From Archaeoglobaceae archaeon (GTDB lineage Archaea; Halobacteriota; Archaeoglobi; Archaeoglobales; Archaeoglobaceae), in contig JALVJV010000005.1 of assembly GCA_027028145.1 (NCBI GenBank), forward strand, positions 49,238-113,237: a DNA stretch of 64,000 nucleotides, given 5' to 3'. A program made the position numbers and the translations under genes. Positions 53,758-60,470 of the stretch are shown here, in pieces. The notes under the pieces are model-generated. The model searched no databases. It worked only from the letters and a program-made list of their open reading frames with translations, and had not been told where the DNA came from. How positions within the stretch are numbered: position 1 is the first letter of the stretch; every line of letters begins with the position of its first letter.

Positions 53758-54408
53758 TTAAAGCTTCTTGTAGCAGAACCACCAGTCGAAGCACTCGATC
53801 TCTCCGGCTTTTGCCTTCTCAAGCCTTTCCTTCGCTGTCTGCTCGTCGGTAGCGGGTGGAATGATGACTTTGTCGCCGATCAGTTCGTTGTTGGGCCAGT
53901 TCGCCGGCAAGGCAACTCCGTTCTCATCGCTCACCTGCAATCCCTTGACCATTCTAAGAATCTCGTCGATGTTTCTGCCAAGCTCCTGCGGATAGTATAG
54001 CATAGCCCTAACGATTCCCTTCGGATCGATTATGAATACCGCTCTGACTGTATTTGTCCCCTTAGCCGGATGGATCATTCCGAACTTCTCAGCAATCTTA
54101 CCCTGATCATCTGCTATGATCGGAAACGGAATCTCGACGCCCAAGTTCTCCTTTATCCACTCAGCCCACTTGATGTGGCTGAAGACTTGATCGATACTTA
54201 GCCCAATAAGTTCGCAGTTCAGCTTCTTGAACTCATCGTAGCGTTTTGCAAAAGCGACGAATTCCGTTGTGCAAACGGGAGTGAAATCCGCTGGATGGCT
54301 GAACAGCACAACCCACTTGCCCTCGAAATCCTTCGGAAACTCGATAACACCTTTGGTCGTCAACGCCTTAAACTCCGGTGCTTTCTCACCTATACTCGGC
54401 ATGCACAT
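53758..54408 (-). CDS. Peroxiredoxin (archaeal Prx6/AhpC-like)
   Basis: Thiol peroxidase, 216 residues. The peroxidatic Cys is residue 46 in [12 protein letters not shown], and two C-terminal Cys (206 and 212, in [10 protein letters not shown]) match the thermophile type known from Aeropyrum. The ATG at 54408 lies 26 bases from a minus-strand TATA-like TTTTTAT, so the message is leaderless. It heads the operon prx-rbr-rbr-sor-radical SAM and is divergent from the Lrp-type regulator. Confidence 0.96.
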   Translation of the reverse strand: MCMPSIGEKAPEFKALTTKGVIEFPKDFEGKWVVLFSHPADFTPVCTTEFVAFAKRYDEFKKLNCELIGLSIDQVFSHIKWAEWIKENLGVEIPFPIIADDQGKIAEKFGMIHPAKGTNTVRAVFIIDPKGIVRAMLYYPQELGRNIDEILRMVKGLQVSDENGVALPANWPNNELIGDKVIIPPATDEQTAKERLEKAKAGEIECFDWWFCYKKL

Positions 54409-54430
54409 ATTATAAACTTAGTTTTCTGAA

Positions 54431-54437
54431 ATAAAAA
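54431..54437 (-). promoter_or_regulatory. Peroxiredoxin operon TATA box
   Basis: TTTTTAT on the minus strand is centred 26 bases from the ATG at 54408. Confidence 0.6.
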
Positions 54438-54443
54438 CATTTC

Positions 54444-54458
54444 GTTCGAAATTCGAAC
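54444..54458. promoter_or_regulatory. Symmetric palindromic operator between prx and lrp
   Basis: GTTCGAAATTCGAAC has perfect seven-base arms around one base. Its centre (54451) is 17 bases from both the prx TATA centre (54434) and the lrp TATA centre (54468), so one bound dimer would touch the BRE side of both promoters. It is probably the site of the adjacent Lrp-type protein. Confidence 0.65.
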
Positions 54459-54463
54459 AAATG

Positions 54464-54472
54464 ATATTTATA
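54464..54472 (+). promoter_or_regulatory. lrp TATA box
   Basis: ATATTTATA is centred about 28 bases before the ATG at 54496, giving a leaderless regulator message. Confidence 0.55.
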
Positions 54473-54495
54473 CTACATGAAACATTGTTTTAATT

Positions 54496-54912
54496 ATGGA
54501 CGAAAAGGATGCGAAAATAATATCGTTACTGATGAAGAACGCGAGGATACCGAAGACGAAGATAGCTGAAGAACTCAACGTGACGGAAACGGCTATCAGA
54601 AAGAGAATATCGAAGCTCGAAAGAGATAAAATCATCTTAGGCTACAAAGCCGTTATAAACTACAAGACTGCCGGTCTTTCGGCTTCGCTGACGGGCGTTG
54701 ATGTAGAGCCGGATAGGCTTTGGGAGGTCATCGACAGGCTGAAGAAGATTGACGAGGTAAAGTCTATCTACTTAACGACCGGCGACCACATGCTGATGCT
54801 TGAGATCGTCGGGAAATCCGTGGACGATCTTTCGAAAATTCACGAGAAGATATCAAAGCTTGAAGGGGTGAAAAGGATCTGTCCGGCTGTCATCTTAGAC
54901 GTTCTGAAATGA
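54496..54912 (+). CDS. Lrp/AsnC family transcriptional regulator
   Basis: 138 residues: an N-terminal winged helix-turn-helix (MDEKDAKIISLLMKNARIPKTKIAEELNVTETAIRKRISKLE) and a C-terminal RAM ligand-binding domain (about 60-138). Divergent from the peroxiredoxin operon across an 87-base region with a perfect palindrome, so it likely controls that operon and itself. In Methanocaldococcus the Lrp protein Ptr2 activates a rubredoxin gene from a site just upstream of the BRE, a precedent for redox control. The last 23 bases overlap the HEAT gene tail to tail. Confidence 0.93.
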   Translation: MDEKDAKIISLLMKNARIPKTKIAEELNVTETAIRKRISKLERDKIILGYKAVINYKTAGLSASLTGVDVEPDRLWEVIDRLKKIDEVKSIYLTTGDHMLMLEIVGKSVDDLSKIHEKISKLEGVKRICPAVILDVLK

Positions 54913-55474
54913 ACATGCGGGCAATCTCCTTGACTTTCCTTTCGATTATCCGTTCTCCGTCGTAAAATCTGCCCGTTCTTTCGTCGTCGATGTAATCTCT
55001 CACGACATCCAAAGCTCCAAGTCTTCCCAAAGCCCAGACTGCATAGACTGCAAAATCTCCGGATTTTATCTCTTCGAGCACCTCAACGAGCTTATCGACG
55101 GGATTCGGGTAGGCATCCCTAACTATTTCAGCAGTTCTCCCAATTCCGTAAGCTACGTATCTTCTCTCGACTTCCCAGTCATCCAAAAGCGAAACGAACT
55201 TGTTCTTGAAACCTTCGAACACATCCGGATTGCTTCTTCCGATTTCCGCAATGCCCAAAGGGGCGCCAACGCAGTAAGCTCCGGACTCATCGCTGAGATG
55301 CCAAAAGAGGCGCAGTATGAAGTTTCTGGCTTTTTCACCCTTGCAGAGGTATCCGAGAGCTTCGGCACCTCTAAAACGGTAGAACTCGTTTGCATCGTAA
55401 AGGAAAGCCATTGCAAGGCGGGGAGAGAGTTTGTGAAACTCCCTTCGTTTCAGGTATTCTCTAAGCTCGTCCAT
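54890..55474 (-). CDS. HEAT-repeat protein (DVU0298-like)
   Basis: 194 residues, made of helical hairpin repeats. The segment HLSDESGAYCVGAPLGIAEIGRSNP recalls the DVU0298-type HEAT proteins of sulfate reducers, and further repeats are RYVAYGIGRTAEI and AVYAVWALGRLGA. Such proteins usually serve as scaffolds for protein binding; the partner is unknown. It follows the oppF-like ATPase gene by 26 bases on the same strand and may be co-transcribed. Confidence 0.78.
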   Translation of the reverse strand: MDELREYLKRREFHKLSPRLAMAFLYDANEFYRFRGAEALGYLCKGEKARNFILRLFWHLSDESGAYCVGAPLGIAEIGRSNPDVFEGFKNKFVSLLDDWEVERRYVAYGIGRTAEIVRDAYPNPVDKLVEVLEEIKSGDFAVYAVWALGRLGALDVVRDYIDDERTGRFYDGERIIERKVKEIARMFISERLR

Positions 55475-55500
55475 TACATTATAAATGAACTACACATTAA

Positions 55501-56205
55501 TTAATGCAACGATCGTTCGTCTACAATTTTCCCACTCCTCATAACCAAAATCCTGTCCGCTATCACTTCTGCAAGCTCCAAGTCGTGAGTTATGAAGAGG
55601 TAGGATATTCCGAGCCTCTTCTGAAATTCCATGAGCAATCTGACGATGGAAGCTTGAGTTGAGATGTCGAGCATCGATGTGGGTTCGTCGCAAACTATGA
55701 ACTTCGGATTTAAAGTCAATGCCCTTGCGATAACAGCCCTCTGCAATTCTCCACCGCTCAACTCATGCGGGTATCTATTCAGGTGCTCCTCCTTAAGACC
55801 TACGGCTCTGATCAGTTCGAGGATCAGTTCCTCTTCCTCATTTCTACTGTCGGCGAGTTTGTGAATTCTGATGGGCTCAGCTATGCTGTCGTATATCCTC
55901 CACCTCGGATCCAAAGCCTCTTCCGGATTCTGCGGTATGAGTTGCATCTTAGTTCTGATCCTTCTGAGCTCTCTTCCCTTCAGCTTGGTCAGATCTACAC
56001 CGTCGAAGATGACCCTACCTTCGTCCGGCTTGATCAACATCAACAGGATTCTGCCCAGAGTCGATTTCCCGCTACCGCTCTCCCCAACCAAAGCTACGGT
56101 TTCGCCATCGTATACAGTAATATCCACGTTATCGACGGCTACAACGGTCTTACCGCCGAATATTCCGGATTTAAAGACCTTTTTAATTTTCTTACCTTCT
56201 ATCAT
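55501..56205 (-). CDS. ABC transporter ATPase, DppF/NikE type
   Basis: 234-residue ATP-binding subunit of a peptide/nickel-type importer. Walker A GESGSGKST, Q-loop LIPQNPEEALDPRW, signature LSGGELQRA and Walker B FIVCDEPTSMLD are all present. It is short, ending soon after the H-loop and lacking the C-terminal oligopeptide-type extension. It overlaps the sister ATPase gene by 14 bases. No permease or binding protein is encoded next to it, so the substrate is unknown. Confidence 0.9.
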   Translation of the reverse strand: MIEGKKIKKVFKSGIFGGKTVVAVDNVDITVYDGETVALVGESGSGKSTLGRILLMLIKPDEGRVIFDGVDLTKLKGRELRRIRTKMQLIPQNPEEALDPRWRIYDSIAEPIRIHKLADSRNEEEELILELIRAVGLKEEHLNRYPHELSGGELQRAVIARALTLNPKFIVCDEPTSMLDISTQASIVRLLMEFQKRLGISYLFITHDLELAEVIADRILVMRSGKIVDERSLH

Positions 56206-57109
56206 AGAGCCAGCACCTTACAAATCGACCGTTCAAGTTTATGAGGGGCGGTTCGCTCTTACACCTTTCGCTTGCAAATTCGCATCTGTCCCTAAATCTA
56301 CAACCCTTCGGCGGATTTATCATGCTCGGCTGGAATCCCTTTATGGGCTTCAAACCCCTCGAAGGAAGAGAATCGAGCAAACCCCTTGAGTATGGATGAA
56401 GCGGTTCGCTGAAAAATTCTTTAGCTGGGGAAACTTCGACTATCTTACCGCAATACATCACGGCTATCCTGTCCGCCAAATTTTCTGCGAAGTTAAGGTC
56501 GTGGGTGATTATTAACATCGTCTTATCTCCCACCTTTTCGAAGAGTTCGACGATCTGGGATCTTTTTGATGCATTCAATCCCTTCGTAGGCTCATCAGCT
56601 ATTATAAGCTTGGGATCGGCGGATATTCCCATGGCGACGAGAACCCTCTGCCTCATCCCACCGCTGAACTGGTGAGGATAGTCCTTCACCCTACTTCTGC
56701 CGATTCCCAAGAATTCGAATAACCTTACGACCCTTGCAAACACTGATCTCTTGTCCGTTCGGAAATGTTCAATCACCGGTTCGGCGCACTGAAAACCAAC
56801 TGTAAGCACAGGATTGAGCGAAGACTGGCTTTGGGGAATCCAAGCGATTTCTCTCCCTCTGATTTTTCTCATGTCCTCTTCGCCAAGCTCTATTAGATCC
56901 CGTCCGTCGAACAATACTTTTCCGCTAACTTCCGCGTTCTTCGGCAACAGCCTCAATATCGCCTGAGCTAAAACGGATTTTCCGCTACCGCTTTCGCCTA
57001 TTAGTGTGAACTTTTCTCTCCTCTTAACTTCGAAACTGACACCGTCCACGGCTTTAACTTTTCCGGCATTCGTTCTGAAGTATACTTTGAGGTCTTCGAT
57101 TTCGAGCAT
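56192..57109 (-). CDS. ABC transporter ATPase, OppD/DppD type
   Basis: About 305 residues from ATG 57109 (MLEIEDLKVYF). Walker A GESGSGKS, signature FSGGMRQRV, Walker B LIIADEPTKGLN (the D-loop Asp is replaced by Asn) and the H-loop ITHD. A C-terminal Cys-bearing segment, CRFRDRCEFASERCKSEPPL, is typical of OppD/DppD/NikD proteins. With the next gene it makes a heterodimeric ATPase, but neither permeases nor a binding protein are in the window. A TATA-like GTTATAAATCG lies upstream. Confidence 0.91.
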   Translation of the reverse strand: MLEIEDLKVYFRTNAGKVKAVDGVSFEVKRREKFTLIGESGSGKSVLAQAILRLLPKNAEVSGKVLFDGRDLIELGEEDMRKIRGREIAWIPQSQSSLNPVLTVGFQCAEPVIEHFRTDKRSVFARVVRLFEFLGIGRSRVKDYPHQFSGGMRQRVLVAMGISADPKLIIADEPTKGLNASKRSQIVELFEKVGDKTMLIITHDLNFAENLADRIAVMYCGKIVEVSPAKEFFSEPLHPYSRGLLDSLPSRGLKPIKGFQPSMINPPKGCRFRDRCEFASERCKSEPPLINLNGRFVRCWLYDRR

Positions 57110-57243
57110 GTTATTACCCAAAGATTGAATAGTAACACGATTTATAACAGTTTACGTCTATAAACGCAAGGTCATCGCAAGCAATGTCGCACCGCCGGTA
57201 AGATCGGCAAACGCTTATAACCATAAGGTCGCCAATTCGATTT

Positions 57244-58287
57244 GTGAGACTCAACTACCTATTCTTTCACTCGGAAGACTTGGAGAAAATCGTTGCAAGC
57301 TTGAAAGGTCTAAAGCCCAAATTTAAGAAGTTCAAACGAACGGAAATTCTGGCATCGAATCATGCCGTGATGGGGAAGTATCGAAACGTTGGATTCGTAG
57401 TTTCGAAGGAGGATTTATCTATTCCGTGCGAATGCTTAGGCAAATTTACGGTTGAACTGTCCACAGCGGATGATACGTTTGAAATTTTTAAATATGGAAG
57501 ATACAAGCTTGAAGACGAGGTTTTGAAAATCGATGCGAAATTCAGCGAAGAACTTTTTTACGATTACCTCCCCGCCCTGCTAATCGAGATCATCACAATC
57601 CGAACTCTAATCAACGAATGTAACCTTATAGCGGAGAAACTATCGGATGAAGAGAAAGCCATTATTCTAAGAATCTCAAAACTATCACAGATAGCCAAGA
57701 GCTCAAGCGACATTTCGGAGCTTGAGGAGATACTTTCAGAGATCACGAGTTACCACACAGACTTCTTCAACAAGTTCGTCAAATTTAAGGATGTCAACGA
57801 AGAGCTTTTTTCAGCCGTAACGAGAATCAGAAATATCGGCAGAGAGCTATCCCTGAACCTTGTCGAGTATAGGGACGCTATTGACAGACTCAGATATTTT
57901 GAATCCAAGTTCGAGCAGACATTAATCGGCATTAGGGATCTCTACACTCTCATATCCATAAGGCTCGACGCTCTCAGAAATAGAGAGTATCTGGAGCTAC
58001 TGAGAAGGACATCCTCATTACAGGCGGCTGCAGCCGTAATCGAGTTCGTTGCTGTGTTCTACTACACTCTTAAAATCTGGGATTACTTCATGCCGATCGA
58101 TAAACTGCCAGAATTCGCAACTTTTGGATTGCTAACAGTCTTCACGGCCTTGATTGTATTATACACGGAAGCTCTGAGCGAAATAATTCGTAATCGGAAA
58201 GTTTCCAAGAAGTTCGTAGTTCTAACGGTCTTACTTACGATTGTCGTAGGTTTGATGATCGCTACTCCCTCTTTAGGAGCTTTATAG
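57244..58287 (+). CDS. Coiled-coil membrane protein, function unknown
   Basis: 347 residues from GTG 57244; a TATA-like CGCTTATAACC lies about 28 bases upstream. A mixed N-terminal domain (1-100) is followed by a long helical region (about 105-255) and three membrane helices at the C-terminus (about 260-345). The layout loosely recalls CorA/RMD1-type proteins, but the GMN motif of CorA is not present, so I do not assign transport. Its last 26 bases overlap the mini ferritin-like gene on the other strand. Confidence 0.7.
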   Translation: MRLNYLFFHSEDLEKIVASLKGLKPKFKKFKRTEILASNHAVMGKYRNVGFVVSKEDLSIPCECLGKFTVELSTADDTFEIFKYGRYKLEDEVLKIDAKFSEELFYDYLPALLIEIITIRTLINECNLIAEKLSDEEKAIILRISKLSQIAKSSSDISELEEILSEITSYHTDFFNKFVKFKDVNEELFSAVTRIRNIGRELSLNLVEYRDAIDRLRYFESKFEQTLIGIRDLYTLISIRLDALRNREYLELLRRTSSLQAAAAVIEFVAVFYYTLKIWDYFMPIDKLPEFATFGLLTVFTALIVLYTEALSEIIRNRKVSKKFVVLTVLLTIVVGLMIATPSLGAL

Positions 58288-58453
58288 CTCTTAGTCGTTC
58301 CTCTATCATCTTCGCATGCCTCTTTTCCTCATTGATGAGAAAATCCAAGAGTTCGGCGGTTTCAGTGTCTGCGTTCTCCTTCATCTTCGTATACACCTCG
58401 ATAGCCTCCAACTCCATCTCTAACGCTTTTTTGAGTATGCTTTCAATGTCCAT
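58262..58453 (-). CDS. Mini ferritin-like (rubrerythrin-type) protein
   Basis: Only 63 residues, two helices: LEMELEAIEVYTKMKENA and TAELLDFLINEEKRHAKMIEERL. They carry the E...Y and E-x2-H pattern of one half of a diiron four-helix bundle, so a dimer could form the full metal site. Full rubrerythrins are three times longer. A TATA-like GCTTAAATCG lies about 20 bases upstream on the minus strand. Its role (iron storage, peroxide removal or a metal chaperone) is open. Confidence 0.75.
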   Translation of the reverse strand: MDIESILKKALEMELEAIEVYTKMKENADTETAELLDFLINEEKRHAKMIEERLRAIKLLKRE

Positions 58454-58545
58454 ACCTTATTGTTAATTTTTAGACGATTTAAGCATTTACGACTGCACCC
58501 GCCGGATACTTTAATCGGTAAACGTTCCGTCCACCCTCGCACGGG

Positions 58546-59076
58546 TCACAACTCGAAGAACATCTTCAATACTTTCTTCAAACCTCTTCTGAGAGTTTCA
58601 GATGCCGTTGACTTCGAAATACCCAAGGCTTTTGCCATCTCCTCCAGCCTTATCTTCTTAGGACTGTCGAAGAAACCGCCTTCAAACGCGAGTTTGAGAA
58701 GCATATACTCTCTATACGTTATTTCGTCATCCTCCGAAAACATCTCCTTACTCACGAGTTCGTAATTTATTCCGGATCTTTCGAGCACGGTTATCAGATT
58801 TTTAAAAGTTTCATCGTTGCAGACGACGTTCCAAATTATATCTTCGTGAATATCGGCGGATGGGACCATAGCTCCGGAATTTAGAATCTTCTGAGCTAAG
58901 GGACACCCGTGCTCGTCTATCACCATAACCGTCTTTCCGTCCGGAGTTTTAAGATTCACGAATGCTTTGATTCCCTTTTCACCCCTGCAAACGCATCTGA
59001 GCTTTAATACGGCGTTCGGATAACGCCTCGCTATGCAGTAATTCGGAATAGGTGTCCTAATCCTAACTCTGAGCAT
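58546..59076 (-). CDS. HTH_10 (bacterio-opsin activator-like) regulator, copy 1
   Basis: 176 residues. The N-terminal 110 form the sensor-like domain of this archaeal family (MLRVRIRTPIPNYCIARRYP, VIDEHGCPLAQKILNSGAMV), and the C-terminal part is the HTH_10 DNA-binding domain (YREYMLLKLAFEGGFFDSPKKIRLEEMAKALGISKSTASETLRRG). It is divergent from the small sulfite reductase gene, its probable target. A closely similar protein lies at 59797-60339. A Cys/His-containing N-terminal motif could sense a metal or redox state. Confidence 0.9.
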   Translation of the reverse strand: MLRVRIRTPIPNYCIARRYPNAVLKLRCVCRGEKGIKAFVNLKTPDGKTVMVIDEHGCPLAQKILNSGAMVPSADIHEDIIWNVVCNDETFKNLITVLERSGINYELVSKEMFSEDDEITYREYMLLKLAFEGGFFDSPKKIRLEEMAKALGISKSTASETLRRGLKKVLKMFFEL

Positions 59077-59102
59077 ACATCAAATTTGATTTTTGGATAT
59101 TA

Positions 59103-59137
59103 TATTTTCGAAATTGTTCGCACGAATACCTATATCG
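59103..59137. promoter_or_regulatory. Divergent promoters of HTH_10 copy 1 and sulfite reductase
   Basis: A minus-strand TATA-like AAATATAAT (about 59103-59112) and a plus-strand CTATATCG (about 59130-59137) serve the two leaderless genes. A small palindrome TTCGCACGAA (four-base arms) lies between them at about 59118-59127. Confidence 0.45.
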
Positions 59138-59158
59138 TGTCTGTGGCAACATAAAATC

Positions 59159-59785
59159 ATGGCGATAAAGCAGAAGGACGGTAGCTATGCTGTCGTTTTG
59201 GATAAAATCCTAACCACACCGCAAGAGCTCAAGAAGATTGCCGAAGCTTTGGAGAAGCACGGTGCGAAGTTGGTGAAGTTCAGCGAGTCGCAGAGGATGG
59301 TGGTCGTCGGGATCGATCCCGAAAAGCTCGATGAGTTGTGTAGGGAAGCGGGAGTTAAACTCGCGCCGGCTGTCGGTAACGTTGTGAGGAGCGTGAAATT
59401 CTGTCCGGGCAATGCTTTGTGCGTTATGGGTCTGCAGGATACAATTGGCATAGCCGAGAAGCTCAAGAAGTTCGAAGGATTGAATTTGCCGTCTAAGATG
59501 AAGATAGCAGTTTCTGGCTGTCCGAATTCCTGCACGGAGCCGGCTGTTAGGGATATAGGTCTAATGGGAACCAAAGACGGCTTCACCGTATTCGTCGGAG
59601 GATCCGCCGGAAGGAAGCCGAGAATAGGCTGGAAGTTGACCGAAAATATAACGCCCGATGAAGTAGTCGAGCTTGTCGAGAGGATAATCGACTTTTACAA
59701 GAACAACGCAAAGAAGGGGCAGAGATTGGGCGATTTCATAGAATCGATCGGCTTCGAGAAGTTCAGGAACGCCGTTTTGGGTTGA
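59159..59785 (+). CDS. Small siroheme sulfite/nitrite reductase-like protein
   Basis: About 208 residues from ATG 59159. It matches the single-unit assimilatory-type small sulfite reductases of archaea: a ferredoxin-like domain (residues 1-70), then the siroheme-4Fe4S site with FCPGNALC (C-x5-C) and SGCPNSC (C-x3-C). Reduction of sulfite or a related anion is expected, but the true substrate of these small enzymes is poorly known. It is much shorter than dissimilatory DsrA/B. Two paralogous HTH_10 regulators flank it. The 22 residues open before 59159 are rejected because the TATA box lies there. Confidence 0.88.
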   Translation: MAIKQKDGSYAVVLDKILTTPQELKKIAEALEKHGAKLVKFSESQRMVVVGIDPEKLDELCREAGVKLAPAVGNVVRSVKFCPGNALCVMGLQDTIGIAEKLKKFEGLNLPSKMKIAVSGCPNSCTEPAVRDIGLMGTKDGFTVFVGGSAGRKPRIGWKLTENITPDEVVELVERIIDFYKNNAKKGQRLGDFIESIGFEKFRNAVLG

Positions 59786-59796
59786 AGTTTTAAGAA

Positions 59797-60339
59797 TTAC
59801 AGGTAATTGACGATCGCCCGTTTAACAACTTTTTTCAAAGCCTTTCTAATCAGGTTGGATGCCGTAGCTTCGGATATGTCAAGTATCTTGGCCAATTCTC
59901 TGAGTTTTATTCTTTTCGGATTTTCGAAGTATCCGTATTCCAATGCGATTTTCAGTATCTCAAGCTCTCTTAGGCTTAGTTCTTCGTTATTTTCGAAGAA
60001 TGCTGACTTCCAGACGAGTTCGTAATTTATATTCAAATTGTCCAGCGATTCTACGACATTCCTGAACTCTTCCCACGTGCATGCGATTGTCCAGAAAATT
60101 TCGTCTTTTTTAACCTGAGCTGATAGAACGATAACTCCAGAACCGAACAACACTTTTGCGAGTTGGCATTCGTGGTAGTTTCTGACGATTACGTCGTGCG
60201 CGTTCGTCGGTTTAAAAGTAACGAGAGCCTTTACTTTGCCATCTCTATCGGTTTGAACCCGTTTAATGATCATGACGTCACCGCGACGCTCTATTCGGCA
60301 GTCTTTTGGAATCTCCGTTTTTATAACAACTCTGAGCAT
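59797..60339 (-). CDS. HTH_10 (bacterio-opsin activator-like) regulator, copy 2
   Basis: About 180 residues from ATG 60339 (MLRVVIKTEIPKDCRIERRGD), aligned to the start of copy 1; the frame open to 60372 adds 11 unaligned residues. The C-terminal HTH_10 domain is LSLRELEILKIALEYGYFENPKRIKLRELAKILDISEATASNLIRKALKK in four parts. A Cys and His (NYHECQLAKVLFGSG) match copy 1 (DEHGCPLAQKILNSG), a possible ligand site. It ends 11 bases from the convergent sulfite reductase gene. Confidence 0.9.
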   Translation of the reverse strand: MLRVVIKTEIPKDCRIERRGDVMIIKRVQTDRDGKVKALVTFKPTNAHDVIVRNYHECQLAKVLFGSGVIVLSAQVKKDEIFWTIACTWEEFRNVVESLDNLNINYELVWKSAFFENNEELSLRELEILKIALEYGYFENPKRIKLRELAKILDISEATASNLIRKALKKVVKRAIVNYL

Positions 60340-60470
60340 GTAGCTATAAGCCATGTTATACGATTTAACCATTTCCGAACCAAAATTAAATAAAACATTT
60401 TTATATTTTTAAACATCTTAGACTAACCTATTTTCGTTTCGGTTGTCCTATCTGAAATGAGGTGATTCCG

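Noticed and set aside
58497..58550. H/ACA-like stem ACCCG/CGGGT followed by ACA on the plus strand
   Set aside because: No kink-turn motif, poor upper stem, and an ACA distance that is too long; it overlaps the end of an HTH_10 gene.
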